Source: Cercospora beticola (taxonomy: Eukaryota > Ascomycota > Dothideomycetes > Mycosphaerellales > Mycosphaerellaceae). Taken from it: a stretch of DNA of 64,000 nt. The translations under genes were made by a program, and so were the position numbers. Below the pieces are notes generated by a model. The model saw only the letters and a program-made list of their open reading frames with translations. It did no database searches and was not told the origin of the DNA. Below are positions 44,369 to 58,570 of this stretch, in pieces (within the stretch, counting starts at the first letter, position 1; every line of letters begins with the position of its first letter). The DNA lies in the NCBI RefSeq assembly GCF_033473495.1, contig NC_088937.1:620001-684000 (forward strand), in the 5' to 3' direction.

Positions 44369-45373
44369 GCTGTTGAAGGCAATGACGTCCGCAGCTAAGG
44401 CGTTCGCGGTTATGTGTAGGTACGGAGTGTGAATCGCATGGAGGATGTCACATTCAGCAACGCAGTCACGTAACACGTTGAGAAGGAGCTGACGAGGGTA
44501 GACCGACCATTGATGAGAGGCTTCAGATCGATGTTAACAATGGAACGAATAGACCGAAGGGATGTTGCTAGTGCTTGAACACGGTCAGCAAGCCAGATGC
44601 GAGTGAACCGGATAGACAGTCGCCCCGGTGGATTTCGTTCCACGCTCCATGACAACTCCGATTGTCGCGAAGAACAGTATGTGGAGCTCCGAGTACAGTC
44701 CACAGCTGCTAGATTGAGCTCATTCCACGTGGAGGAGCCCGATGCACGGAAGTGATTGGTCACTATCGACAAGTCTTCCCGGAATCTCACATCTTTTCAG
44801 CATAGTCCGAATTGGTTGTTCTGTCGGAACATATGCTCTTCATATTCGGCTCTATCAGCTTGTGCCCACATTTTGCATCCATGGAGCTTTGCACATGCGA
44901 ACGTGAAGATGGCGCGTGTCTCCCCAGTGCATCCCACGTGTCGGCCATGATGTCGATCCTTGTTTGCAATTGCCCGAACCACATCACGGCAGACTCAATT
45001 ATCCGAGCCGCACGATCGTTCTTTCTTGTGGAAAGACATGGCTGAAAGACTAGCAAGACTTGCATCGAGCTGTTTTCAATACGCGTGTGTCCTCGTCAGA
45101 GTACGTACCAATGAAGCTACTCGCATTGCCTCTCCGTCAAGCGCTTCTCTGGTCTTATGCTGCTGTAAAGGGAGCACCCATAGTACCTCTGTCGCTCAGA
45201 GAAGTTTAAGAGGCCGCTGATCTGGTTGTGTACGCCTTTCATAGCATCAGATGCAAGATCAAGAAGCCTAGTGTGGTACACTCCTCAAAGACTGCGTAGA
45301 ATATCCACATATGAGCAAACTGATTCAATTTATCTGTTAAAAGCGGCTGTATTTTTCTGCTTTCTCACTGACT
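44369..45373. promoter_or_regulatory. PKS promoter region and 3' flank of the monooxygenase
   Basis: About 1 kb with minus-strand open frames (44410-44790, 44787-45065) that do not resemble a SAT extension or any family. One copy of CGAGCCG, the core of the inverted repeat in the monooxygenase/halogenase promoter, lies at 45004-45010. Promoter role is inferred from position. Confidence 0.4.
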
Positions 45374-46998
45374 TCATGACCAATCGCCATCAAGGAAATC
45401 AGCTGCCTTCTTGCCGCTTCGATATTCTTCAAGTACGCCCTCCATCGTCCAGACACTGAACTTGTGTCCCGGAGGAATATTGGTGTTCTGGAACGGCGCG
45501 CCAGACAAGAGGTTGGCAACAGCAGAGCCATAGTTGTCGTACGCATACTTTTCCGGATCATGCATGAATAGCCACTTCGGGTAGTGAATCTTCGCCTTTT
45601 CCGGATTTTTGGAAATCTCCTCCATGTTGGCTCGGGCTAGAATTTCCGAATTGACAAATGCAGCCTTCTGCGAGCAAGCAACGCGCTGATAGCGTAGCAT
45701 ATTGTACACTCGAGCGCCTAATGAGGCACCTTGCTTGCCTCCGTTGATACACGAAAGTTGTAAGCATGAAGCAAGGGTGACAGCATCTTCCAATGCCAAA
45801 GTCGCACCGCTTGCCGACGCCGGTATAGTGCTGTGAGCAGCATCGCCCACTTGGACAACTAGGCCGCCTTGCGATGTCCAGCTCTCTTGGAGATTGCGCC
45901 ACATCAGAGGCCAATGGACTACGCTACCTTTGGGCGCGGACTTGATGAGACTTTCGACGGCAGCTGGCCAGCCTGGTGTGCGACGAAGTACTTCTAAAAC
46001 TTGCTCCGGGTCCACATCAGGTTGCCAGGATTCAATAGGCGCAACGCCGCCCTCCATCTGCGTGCTGTCTCGCGGAGTAAGTCCAAAGGCCACGATCTTT
46101 GGTGATATGGCCATATTGAGATGCATGCCGCGACCAAGCCAGAATTCATGTGACGATTCTCCTCTCTCAATTGCTTCGCCCCATCTCTCTCTGAACGCAG
46201 GGTCCTGAAGAGGTATTTCTGGGGGCATTGAACAGCGATAGACTGACATGCCACTGGATTTTGCTGGTTGGTGGCGTCCATGGATGAGGAGATCTGAGCG
46301 AGTACGCGTTGCATCAGCCGCGACTACCAGGTCTGCGACGCGTACGGCTCTGCTGCCGGAGAGAACAACACCGGCCACACCGGCCGCCTCTACCTCAAAG
46401 TACTCGGCAACCGTTGTGTCATATTCGACCCTCAGACCAATCCGGGCTACCTGCTTTAGCAAAGTCCGAAAGAATTGCTTTCGAATCTGGTTGGGTCCAG
46501 GGACTGGGTTCCCGGCACGCCTGATCTCGGCTTCTACGTCAGGTTCGTTGAACGTGAATCGTGTTGGTCCCAGGATATGCTCTCCAGTGTGCTTGTAGTA
46601 GTACTGCGAGCTTTCACGCTTATCCGCCTCAAGATCCTCGAGCATATCGGGCCAATGCTTGAAGACAGTTATCGCCGACGGCGCTATGATGACAAGATCT
46701 CCTATCACGATGAGTTAGCTTCGCACAGGAAGCAAGTGCGAGAATATCAGAGAAACGAACCTGTGTATACAGGGCCTTTGCTTCTTTCTAAAATGCCAAC
46801 CACATTGTGCCCTTTCCTCCAACATTCAAGCGCAGTCATCAGTCCACTTGGCCCTGCGCCGACGATGAGTACATTGAGATGGGTCTCTGGCTGGCGATCA
46901 GGCAATCTCCCAGAACTCCAAAGCTCCGGGTTGAACTCATCTGGGTCGCCATGAGTGAGGTAATCCCTCGTCTTCTCTTCGAGACCTATTGACCCCAT
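45374..46998 (-). CDS. FAD-dependent aromatic monooxygenase
   Basis: Exons 46761-46998 and 45374-46701 join over a 59-nt intron (GTTCGT...GATAG) to give 521 residues. The N-terminal dinucleotide fold has LNVLIVGAGPSGLMTALE; the join restores GPVYTGDLVIIAP. A second FAD motif lies further on: VVQVGDAAHSTIPASASGAT. The layout is that of phenol/salicylate hydroxylase-like flavoproteins, which use NAD(P)H and oxygen to hydroxylate or rearrange aromatic polyketides; MdpD-type enzymes of anthraquinone clusters are comparable. In-frame ATGs exist at 47139 and 46998; I chose 46998 (MGSIGLEEKTRDY) because the sequence before it has no family character. Frames further upstream would need a TTG start. 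It shares a promoter with the halogenase. Confidence 0.85.
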
Positions 46999-49397
<2,399 letters not shown>

Positions 49398-49640
49398 GAA
49401 GGTTCACGATGTTGATTTGATATTACGTAAGCTTGTAAGCATTGCGGGACCTGCCGCGTCTCCACTTTCATCAAAACTGCCCGAAGAGCGTTCGGGAAAC
49501 CCGAGCCTCGTCCTGTTGTGATCTGACACTACTGTTTGCCCACTCGCGTGTCGTCAACGTGACAATGTCACCGCAGTTCACAGCTCTCGGGTGCTCCGCC
49601 CTCCAACAGACAAGCACAATACCGGCGGCCACCTCCGCCC

Positions 49641-51644
49641 ATGCAAGACTTGCCCACAACAGCCATGGCATCAGAAACGGAGCGAAACTCATCGCGCCTG
49701 GTGATGCCTCACGCGTGTATGAGCTGTGCGTCTCGCAGGGTGCGCTGTGATCGAGGCTCTCCCAAGTGCTCTACCTGCGTGAAACGCGGTGCCGATTGTG
49801 TCTACCAGCGAATTCCGCCTCGGCCTCGGCGGAAACGGCGTGCGGAAAGCGCGGAGCGCAAGGTAGAACGGTATGAACGCATCCTCTCGGAGCATGGTCT
49901 GCTCGAGGACTCCCCGCCCACTGCGAGCGAATCTGGGCGAACATCACAAGCAAAGGAGAGCCGCTCCCCCGACCAAGGACAGCCCGATGCTGGAATCCTC
50001 ATTGGCGGCCAGGGCGGCACTAGGTACATCGATGATCGGATCTGGGTAGGCCTGGGCGGTCATGCAATTGCACGCGGCGTTGAAGAAGCTTTTGCGGGGC
50101 ATAGGGAGACATCAGATGCTGAAGCAATTCTCGCTGATCCGCTGAGCGCCACAGCATTCACTCCTTCGCATCAACCCCTCTTTCGCTTTCATCCTGCTCA
50201 CGAAGAAGCGATGTACCTCTGGAAGACCCATCTGGACCGCGTGGAGCCGATCTGTAGACTGCTTCATATACCCACTGCAGCTCAGCTGATTCTTACTCGC
50301 TCTCAGAATTCGCAATTGCTCTCGCCAGCTGAAGAATGTCTGCTTTTTGCGATCTACCATTTTGCGGTTCACTCTTTGACAGACGACGAATGTCGACGCC
50401 AGTTTCCGCACACGGAACGCGACGTGCTCTTGGAGCGGTTCAGCTTCGCCACTGAGCAAGCACTTGTAAACGTCGGGTGGCTAGCAACTACCGACCTCAC
50501 AGTCCTTCAGGCCGTGGTATTGTTCTTGCTTGCTTCTAGGCACAAGCATGACCCCAACTCATACTGGATCTTAACGGGAGCTGCTATGCGGATTGGACAA
50601 CGGCTTGGTGTACATCGCGATGGTGAGAGGCTTGGTATGCCTCCGTTCGAGGTCGAAATGAGGCGACGGCTCTACTACCAGTTATTGCCGCTTGATGGTG
50701 CTGCAAGTGCCGCATCAGGTGCTGGCATCACTCCCATACCCGAGAGCTGGGACTGCAAACCGCCCCTAAACATCTCTGATGCTAATCTACAGCCCGGAAT
50801 GCCCGGTCCACTCGTCGAACAAAGAGGAGCTACAGAGATGATGTTTTGTCTGGCCCGCGCCCACCTCGGATTATGCTTCTTGAAAGTTTCGAGAGCAACA
50901 GCAAATGGCGCCGGTCATGAGATCGTCGAGGGTCTTATCCAACAGGCAGAATCAGAAGTGGAGGACAGATACATACGCTTTTGCGATGTTGTCGATTGCC
51001 TCCATTTCCAAACCATTTGTTTTGCTCGAGCTGCGATTCACGCGATGCGCCTTCGACTACGCCTGTCAAAATTCAGCTTCACCACGGCGTCCAATGCAGA
51101 GAAGAAAGAGATTTACGGGCTGACACAGAAGATCATGGATGCGAATATTGCCATGCATAGCAATGCAGGCGTGAGAAAGTATCTATGGAACGTACGAACG
51201 TTCGCAATCTGGGGGTCGTGGGAGTCTCTCATCTTCGTCCTGAATAGCTTGTGCGAGGCAAACATGCTCGCTGAGGAAGATCGCGAAGATGCATGGCTCC
51301 GAATCCAGCAGCTGTATGAAAGTCGCAATCTGTGTGATTGGAGACAAGTTTTGCATGTTGCAGTCGGAAGATTGGCCTTGAAAGCGTGGGAAGCTAGTCC
51401 GCCAGGCGGCTGGCTCGTCGAGCCAGGTTTTGTTACGACCATCAGAGAGAGTTTCGGGTCGTCACAGAATAAGCCTCGTGCCAGCAACGCCTCTCACGAG
51501 GTAACCGATCCTTCAGCATCGAACCTTGCTCTTGGCGCCAGCGTGGCGCAACAAGGTACACTGGAGGACGTCGTCGCCGGGGACTTGGACCTTGACTTCA
51601 TGGATTGGACGGCCTGGGAGCAGATGATCAAAAATTATGGCTGA
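49641..51644 (+). CDS. Zn2Cys6 transcription factor with fungal_trans domain
   Basis: Intronless, 667 residues. The zinc cluster at about 26-53 has the spacing C-x2-C-x6-C-x6-C-x2-C-x6-C (CMSCASRRVRC...CSTCVKRGADC), followed by a basic PRPRRKRR linker and a coiled-coil-like segment. The middle domain has YLWKTHLDRVEPICRLLH, then YWILTGAAMRIGQRLGVHRDG and FEVEMRRRLYYQL, the fungal-specific transcription factor domain. The C-terminus is acidic. It lies 243 nt after the halogenase on the same strand and converges with the AflR-like gene. It is probably a cluster regulator; alternative starts at Met9 or Met22 would still keep the zinc cluster. Confidence 0.9.
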   Translation: MQDLPTTAMASETERNSSRLVMPHACMSCASRRVRCDRGSPKCSTCVKRGADCVYQRIPPRPRRKRRAESAERKVERYERILSEHGLLEDSPPTASESGRTSQAKESRSPDQGQPDAGILIGGQGGTRYIDDRIWVGLGGHAIARGVEEAFAGHRETSDAEAILADPLSATAFTPSHQPLFRFHPAHEEAMYLWKTHLDRVEPICRLLHIPTAAQLILTRSQNSQLLSPAEECLLFAIYHFAVHSLTDDECRRQFPHTERDVLLERFSFATEQALVNVGWLATTDLTVLQAVVLFLLASRHKHDPNSYWILTGAAMRIGQRLGVHRDGERLGMPPFEVEMRRRLYYQLLPLDGAASAASGAGITPIPESWDCKPPLNISDANLQPGMPGPLVEQRGATEMMFCLARAHLGLCFLKVSRATANGAGHEIVEGLIQQAESEVEDRYIRFCDVVDCLHFQTICFARAAIHAMRLRLRLSKFSFTTASNAEKKEIYGLTQKIMDANIAMHSNAGVRKYLWNVRTFAIWGSWESLIFVLNSLCEANMLAEEDREDAWLRIQQLYESRNLCDWRQVLHVAVGRLALKAWEASPPGGWLVEPGFVTTIRESFGSSQNKPRASNASHEVTDPSASNLALGASVAQQGTLEDVVAGDLDLDFMDWTAWEQMIKNYG

Positions 51645-51971
51645 GCATTCCATACCAACCGGTCCTACTGTGTACATCGACTGGTACCAAGCAAAGGATA
51701 CGTGGAGCATAGCACTCCTCAATCTGGGAAATACAAGTTGGCACTCATTGCAATCAATTCGAAGTCGCCGCATTGCGCTGTATCGTCAATGCGATGGCTC
51801 AATGTATAACGGAAGCCTGCCAACAGCAAGCTCCACCCACACGCTACACCACGAACACCTGCCGACCGCGATGCGTAGTCTGCATCCATCCCGAGCCCAT
51901 TTCGACCAACGAGACCCTCTCGCTCCCTGGTAACATAAGCTATATTCGCATCTGCCATCGTTCGAGAACAA
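51645..51971. other. convergent intergenic region between two regulators
   Basis: 327 nt between two stop codons; probably both 3' UTRs. Nothing else seen. Confidence 0.5.
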
Positions 51972-53291
51972 TCATGTCAATTTCTGGATAACTGCAAGAG
52001 CCAGCTCTTTGAAAAGTCTGTTAAGATCTGTCTCTAACGTACGACAGATGTTAGCCGATAACGACGGCTGGATTTTCCCGCCGAATCGGCTTGCGGCCGA
52101 GCCATCTTGCAATATTGCGTGATCTTTGAGTCGATGCGCGAGCTGCTCACAAGACTTGCGAAGCTGCTGCAGCTCCCCAAAGACGATGTATGCGGCCGCA
52201 TGTACGGGATCTTCCTGGTCAGCATTGTAGTCTCCCAGACTAGCCAAAGAGCTCACGCTACTTGAGCGGTCCATGTTCGGCACGGGTGGTTGTTGACCTG
52301 ATGCAGGCGGTGGCCTTGATGAAGTGATGATGGCGTACAAATTGACGACGCTGGATAGGACGAATGTCAGAAGTGCGAGCAGGTGGCCGTTGTGGGGTCC
52401 TGGACAAGCTAGAGTGTGGAGAATCCCTCGCAAGATGTCTTTGTTCTCCTTCACGACATCCAGTGACGTTCGGAGCATAGCACGGCCATCGACGGTGGTG
52501 CCGGACCACACCCCGCCCACACTTGACGTGAGGCCTGATACCCTTTGCATGTCCTGCAGAGCGCGCTGTAAGCAGGGACAATTTGCCTCAGGACTCATGA
52601 CATCGTGCAAGTCGCGATCTCCTGAACCAGAGAATATGGTCGACAGGTTGTAAGGGTCCGGTAATGAATTGCTCGCAAAGAAATCGCCATCCATTGAGAA
52701 ATCGCCCATTGGAATGTCTCCGCCTGGGTCCTCAAGACTGCTTCCACTGCTGCTACTACTGCCAGGATTTGCCGCCCATGATCCGTCAAGCTCAGAGGAC
52801 AACTCAGCTTTCCCAAGCTCCAAGCCAGGAACAGTGCTGAAGTCGAGAAGCTCGGAGAGATTCAGGTCTGAGAGGACAGATGGAGTTGTCCCACCTGTTG
52901 CCGATACGAACTGCTGCAAGCCAGTGCCAAAGTAATCGTAACTGGCATCCGCATGGAGTGGAGTGTTATTCTGGGAAGTCTGGGAAGCTTCGTGCTGTTC
53001 ACTGCCTGTATTATTGTTGGGCTTCGAAGGTTTCCGGCCTGCACGCTTGCTGTACAGATACTGGCAAGGGATCCCCCGTTTCGCACACCGCGAGCATGTG
53101 GGCTTCTCTTTTTTGCATTTCAGCTTGGCCTGTGCACAAGCATCGCAGCTGTTTCGCAACGACGAGGTCTCCCCGATGCTTGGATCGTGTCGACGTGTGA
53201 TCTGGCCGGCTTGCACTCCAGCAACTTGTGGGTCTTGTTTAGGGTCAAACACAGCAACGAGGTCGCTACGGCTTTCAAAGTCGGCGGTCAT
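51972..53291 (-). CDS. AflR-like Zn2Cys6 transcription factor
   Basis: Intronless, 439 residues. The zinc cluster lies at about 49-76 (CDACAQAKLKC...CSRCAKRGIPC) and is followed by QYLYSKRAGRKP, the linker typical of AflR-type factors. A long Ser/Gly/Asp-rich middle and a C-terminal AflR-like helical domain follow (CPCLQRALQDMQ, then LACPGPHNGHLLALLTFVL, and CEQLAHRLKDHAIL). Relatives control aflatoxin, monodictyphenone and similar aromatic polyketide clusters, usually as the pathway-specific activator. Its promoter faces the DUF1772 gene across 1.6 kb. I expect this, rather than the larger neighbour, to be the main activator, which is inference. Confidence 0.9.
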   Translation of the reverse strand: MTADFESRSDLVAVFDPKQDPQVAGVQAGQITRRHDPSIGETSSLRNSCDACAQAKLKCKKEKPTCSRCAKRGIPCQYLYSKRAGRKPSKPNNNTGSEQHEASQTSQNNTPLHADASYDYFGTGLQQFVSATGGTTPSVLSDLNLSELLDFSTVPGLELGKAELSSELDGSWAANPGSSSSSGSSLEDPGGDIPMGDFSMDGDFFASNSLPDPYNLSTIFSGSGDRDLHDVMSPEANCPCLQRALQDMQRVSGLTSSVGGVWSGTTVDGRAMLRTSLDVVKENKDILRGILHTLACPGPHNGHLLALLTFVLSSVVNLYAIITSSRPPPASGQQPPVPNMDRSSSVSSLASLGDYNADQEDPVHAAAYIVFGELQQLRKSCEQLAHRLKDHAILQDGSAASRFGGKIQPSLSANICRTLETDLNRLFKELALAVIQKLT

Positions 53292-54915
53292 GATGGAAAT
53301 CGGTGATCGATCGTGCGTTTGCAGAGAATCGACTCGACCTGTGCTGGATCCTCGGTGCGAAGGCGCAAATATAGTTGATGGCCCCGTAAAGCTTATCTAC
53401 GCTTGCCTAACTAGACGAGGTTACAGCCCCCCGCAAAGCTTACCTGCCGATACTTGACACCTGCCTGCACCGGATGCAGTGCACGTTGGAACATTGATTA
53501 ATCAAGGCCTGGGATTCGCAATCGAACGCGTAGGATTTTGGTCTCTCGCTCCACCATAGCTTTGGACTAAAGCCCACGCCGCTCCCAATCTGCGTGTCGT
53601 ACCCCATAAGCAGACTAGCCCACTCAACTGAGTTTCTTGCGAATGACCCGTAGTTTCGTGTCAGCTTTGACATCAAGCTGCTTTCGGTCAAGCTCATCAT
53701 GCTTGGCGTGTCGGGTGTCACAGCGTGTCTGCAGGCAGCGCCCACGTTTCTGCTCACAGCACTGCAGATCTTCGAGATAAGGTCCTAGGGCTCGTCCACC
53801 CTATGCACCGCACCGCTACCTTGCCCAATGGGGAGAATCAGCAAGGTACTCAATCACTATGTTCCGAGCAGAAAATGCGCAACTGGCTCCGGGAGTCGTT
53901 CCCACGCGGACCTGCGGCTCTTAGTCTGCCATGCTCGTCTACATGTGCTATTCCCTGGAATCTTCGCCATGGACGCTGGGATGTTGCACGTGGCAGACAG
54001 GCCCAAAGCCAAGTGGTGCCACCATGGCGGCACGCCTAAGCCTGCTACGACCGATAACCCGTATTTTCCGGTTCATGCTAACAAGCTCGCGTTGCACTGG
54101 TATGTCAATCTCCCGACCAGTGTACGGCGTGCGTTCCGATGACTGGTACACGCCTAGGAACACCAAGTCGCGTTCTGTCCGCATAGGTAAACGCCTCTCT
54201 TGGGAGTCTTGGAGATCTCTTGAGATCTCTTGACTGCGCCGCAACGACGCTCGCATCCGAGCGTTCTCCACGCAACTGGAGAGGGACCCTGAAGAGTGCA
54301 CTGGTGCTAAGAGCTTGGTGCATGCATGGCGTACACATGGATGCACAGAGTTCGCGCGCATTCGCGTGCGCAAACACATGCCGCATGAGATCGAAAGTCT
54401 AAAGCAGCTGGACCCTGCAGATTTAATCTACTCAGCTGCAATGAAACATTATGAAAGCCTGGAACAATCGGACCATTTCGTCAGCATGGCTGTTGTCGGG
54501 CCATTACTGGATCACCTATGCGGCACTTTCTCCATGCACTTTCTCCACCGCAGCGCCTCTTACGCAATATCGAATGAGGGCTGTTTCCCAGCAGCCCTGT
54601 CTTCGGCGATGGCCACACGAAGGAACGAGGCTGCTTGAACGCCGAACTGCAACATTCCTTTCAGGCCAACATAGGCGAACGCTACGCCGCGTATAATCTT
54701 GACATCGGTCGACTGCGGAGTCTTCGGAATAATATCAATGAAGCAGCTCTCAACCAACCAAAGCCTTCTCGGAGCAATGAGAAGTTAAATCAGGATCAGA
54801 CGTCCCCAGCAGTAGACCCAAAATACGTTCGAGCAGCAGCGTAGACTTCGGTACCATTACTAAGCCCTTCTTGTTTCCACCTGCCTGATCCGAACAACCA
54901 CGTCTTACCGGCAAT
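53292..54915. other. 1.6-kb intergenic region within the cluster
   Basis: No supported gene. Frames such as 54315-54638 plus have no recognisable family. A direct repeat of GAGATCTCTT occurs twice at 54212-54231. I looked for a metallo-beta-lactamase motif (HxHxDH) in the open frames here and saw none. Confidence 0.4.
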
Positions 54916-55538
54916 ATGGCATCAAAAAAGCGGTCCTCAATTCCAAGTGCGTTCGCGATTGTGCTTGGCGCGTTCCTAGCAGGTCTGTCTTCCTGAGGTT
55001 ATCTCTCGCGCGGCCGCGTCCAGTCACTGACCTAGCAACCCATCCGTCAGGTGCAATGTTTAGTCTCTCACTGGTCTCAGTCCCCGTCATGCTGGACACC
55101 AACACGGAGACAGCCGTGCTCTTGAAACAATGGGTTCGCCTCTATCACTACGGCCATTTACTCATGCCAGGCCTGGCAATTTGTACATTCCTGCTGTACA
55201 CCTTCGTTGTCGTGCAACGACGCAGTTCCGGAACCGATGCCCAGTGGAGAAGATACGCTTTGGCAGCAGCGACAACCGTTACGATGATTCCCTTCACCTT
55301 GGCCATCATGGTTCCCACCAATGATACTTTATTCCGCTTAGACCGCCAGACGCGTGTCGATGGAACGAAGGAAGTTCTGGTCTCGGGAGATGTTCGGGCA
55401 TTGGTGGTCCGATGGAGCTGGATGCATATCGCCCGTTCATGCTTCCCACTGCTGGGTGCAGTACTGGGAGTCGGAGCATTGGCAGAAGACCTCACATTGC
55501 CAATAATGTCTCAGCCATCGAAGCAGCAGGCCAAGTAA
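54916..55538 (+). CDS. DUF1772 membrane protein, anthrone oxygenase-like
   Basis: Exons 54916-54982 and 55051-55538 join over a 68-nt intron (GTCTGT...GTCAG) to give 184 residues; the join restores the first membrane helix, FAIVLGAFLAGAMFSLSLV. Four hydrophobic helices follow the DUF1772 plan: PVMLDTN after helix 1, WVRLYHYGHLLMPGLA, LAAATTVTMIPFTLAIMVPTND, and the end WSWMHIARSCFPLLGAVLG. Members in polyketide clusters (HypC in aflatoxin, EncC, the MdpH type) are cofactor-free anthrone oxygenases that turn anthrones into anthraquinones. Its place beside the TE-less PKS supports that role and points to an anthrone intermediate. Confidence 0.82.
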
Positions 55539-57369
55539 GCAAAGATTAGTAAACCATCAATGACTTGTCGGAGTAGCCGAAGATGTTGAGAGAGTCTGGG
55601 GCTGAGGACGATGTGTGAGGTCGGGACTCGGGCCTTTGAGATCTAGTTCTACAGGGTTCGGGTGTTATATGATACAACCTTGCAGGGCTTCGGCTCTCGC
55701 CTCTGTATCTCTTCATCTCCATCCTCGTTGTTGAGAAGAGCCGCATTCCGTTTCCGAGACCTGGAGGCATGTTTTGGCGACCACGCATTCCGAACTTGGA
55801 CTGCCCAGTGCCATGCCATGCGTGTGTATGGTTGATCATGCTTATTCTGCTAGGGTAGCAATTTCTGGACTTCGTAAAGCTTGGAGTCGCCAAGAGGCGT
55901 AGGTACCACAGATGTGGTATAGCATGAAGTCGAGCATTATGTCAGCACCAAGAAGGACGTGCGACGTCGATCAATGCTAGAGTGACGCTTTACCAGACTA
56001 AGAGATGTACAGGCATACCCTGTCTATATTCCTGTGAGGCCAGGGAATAGCACTTCGTTCCGACGTTCACGAGCTATTGACATTTGGCAACAGCTTCAGT
56101 CCGTATAGCAAAACGCCACATGTTTCGCTTGCGACCACATGAATACGTACAGTGCGTACGCCGCCTCAGCCGTTGGCCGCTGCAAGTGACCTACGATAGC
56201 CGAGCGTGCATTGAGTCTAATGCAGGTAAAGTTAAAGTTCAGCCGAAAGGATAACCTTCCGACACGAGAACGCGACAACAACTCGGTCGTGGTCGTATAC
56301 GTACATGCACAATTCTGGTCGGTGATCAAGAGCTGTGCACTGGAACCTGTAATCAATCGTATCGTGTGCAGGCCAGTATGCAAGGATGCGCGTCGATACA
56401 CGTTTTGGAACAGGCTGTCAGACTCAGATCTGGGATCGCAGGCGCTAGTCTGCGATTACCATCCCGCAGAGCGAAGAGCGGCCAACTTGTGTTTCTGCAT
56501 AATGCCAGCACAACGGACACGGGTGGATGCTCGACAACAGTTCCGTACGTGTGATGATCGCCTGGGGTCAACACGCTTGTTCACTTGAGCATAAAACATC
56601 TCTAGTTCTTGGCTTGACATCGGAGGGTGAACAAGCACTCCTGTAGGATGCGGAGGATTCAAAATCACGTCTGTGGCAAGCGGAGGATTTGAAGAGGAAC
56701 AGACGAAGCAGAGAAGCGTCATACAATGTTCCGATTCGCTCACTCCTTGTCTTGCCTGGGGCAGGATGCATCCTTCCAGCATTGCGCCATTGTGGTCCAC
56801 CATTCGTTTTCCTTGGACGACTGTATCTCCGCTTCCTCAACAACATCCTACTGTCGAAGTAATGCCTTCGATTCCCGTCGTTCGGTAGCGTGTTAAAGTG
56901 ATTCGCAGTCTCAGATTGCAGCTGCAGTATTAGCGCTTCCCCTCATCGCGCATTCGCGTTCGCGACATTTATGCGGCCTGAAACTTACTAGCTTCAACAC
57001 CGCGTTCGCTCCGGCGATGCAACGTCGCCTCCTTCGCGTCGGATCATGCGTTCGGCGTCTAGCGTCCCCTATGGTGTGGGAGTCGCAGGAATTCTCTGGG
57101 TACCCCTCAAGCTTTGTGGAAGAGTCTTGGTCATTCTTGTCTCTGGTAGAGTTGGATCCTCGTTTGCAATTGCCCATCAGCCAGCGATTTCACATCACTG
57201 ATGTGGAAGCAATCCTCTAGCGCCAGCACGATGTCTGCCCGATGTCAACGAATGCACGTTGGCCATGTTGGTTCTTTTGTGTGGTCCACGCCGCCTTGCG
57301 CGCGATGGAGCGAGGTACCCTCTAGTGTGGCATCTGCATAAGCGAATTCGCTGTCGGGCTATTTGGCTG
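55539..57369. other. intergenic region between cluster and transposon
   Basis: About 1.8 kb with no recognisable gene. Frames on both strands are short and without family features. Confidence 0.4.
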
Positions 57370-57401
57370 TACGTGTGCATAAAGATTGGAACCCTTGCTA
57401 G
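57370..57401 (+). repeat. terminal inverted repeat, left, with TA
   Basis: Reads TACGTGTGCATAAAG at its outer end and CCCTTGCTAG at its inner end; exact reverse complement of 58571-58602. Confidence 0.92.
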
Positions 57402-57451
57402 GTCGCTAAACTATATGGAGTAACTACCCTGTCTGCCTGTCTGCCTGCCTC

Positions 57452-58489
57452 CTACCACTTTGTGTATCCACCATTGGCCTCAATTACTGCTAGACAGCGT
57501 TCTCTCATTGTGTTGCATATGCTGCCTATGTCCAATGGTGTCAACAAAGAAGCCTCTATATCAAGAGCTCTCATAATCTCCTCTCTTGTTGTTGGATTGT
57601 GTAACCCAACCCTCCATTTCAACAGGCTCCATAGATTCTCGATTGGGTTCAAGTCAGGAGATCTTGCAGGCCACTCCATAATCAGAATACCTTGGTTTAT
57701 TAAGGTATTCTGAGTAAGGTTAGCTGTGTGAACTGATGAGTTGTCCTGCATAAGAATAGCGTCTCCACCATGTTCTTCTGATATTTAAGTAATCAAAGGA
57801 ACAATGTCTCTGCAGTAAACCTCCGCATTAATACTGCCTTTGTCAAAGGCTCTGAAGTAACAGTTGCCCTCGGAGTTGATACAGCCCCAGATCATACAGG
57901 CTGAGTACTTGCGTAGTCTTGGAATGATACAGTCTTCGTAATATCGCTCCTTAGCTAGTCTCGTAACGTAGACTTGTCCGTAGTATCCACAGCGAAATGA
58001 CGCCTCATCTGTCCACAGAACCCTTGACCACTGTTCACTTGTCCAATCCACATGTTCATAAGCCCAGCGTAGCCTATCTTGTCTATGTGCCTCTGTAAGC
58101 GGAGGCTTCCGTGTTGCTGAATATCGTCGATATCCTTCCTTTGCAAGAGCCCGCCTAATCGTCGAAGAGTGGAAGTCAAAGCCTGACAGGTAGGCTAGTT
58201 GATCAAACCGTAGCCGTCTTGTTCTTGAGTTCTCTGTTAGCTTATCTATAAGCCGCCTTCGCTTGCGTGTAGTTACAAGTGGTGGTCTGCCTCTGCGTAG
58301 TGGAATCGTTGTTATTGGCGGGCTATCAATATAGTTGACAATCCTTAAGACAGTACTCTTTGATAGGCCCTTGAATCGTTCCGTCTTGCTAAGAGTATCT
58401 GCAACCTGCTGCATTAACCAGTGTCCATAGCGGTAGACTCCATAGATTACACCCTTCTCAAAGGGTGTAAAAGGCTTCCTTCCTGGCAT
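57452..58489 (-). pseudogene. Tc1/mariner transposase, DD34E, one in-frame stop
   Basis: The frame opens with MPGRKPFTPFEKGVIYGVYRYG (a helix-turn-helix start, quoted in part: KPFTPFEKGVIYG) and runs to a TAA at 57785-57787. It then continues in the same frame to a stop at 57452, 345 codons in total. Catalytic residues are present: Asp in VLWTDEASF, Asp in LMQDNSSVHTA and Glu in SPDLNPIENLW, with 34 residues between the last two, as in Tc1 elements. The second part lies after the stop, so the copy as sequenced cannot make a full transposase unless the stop is read through. Everything else looks intact. Confidence 0.85.
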
Positions 58490-58570
58490 AATTGTAGTAA
58501 GAAGTTAGAAGGTGAGAGGAAGAGAGAGAGACAACTGCCAAAAGGGGTGAAACCAACAGGGGTTGACACG

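Noticed and set aside
44410..45065. Minus-strand frames upstream of the PKS as an N-terminal extension
   Set aside because: SAT domains begin at the equivalent of [11 protein letters not shown] (44368). The upstream frames have no family resemblance and no splice join was needed.
53292..54915. A hidden hydrolase or other cluster gene in the 1.6-kb gap
   Set aside because: I checked the open frames for lactamase, methyltransferase and P450 motifs and saw none; the frames are short and without family features.
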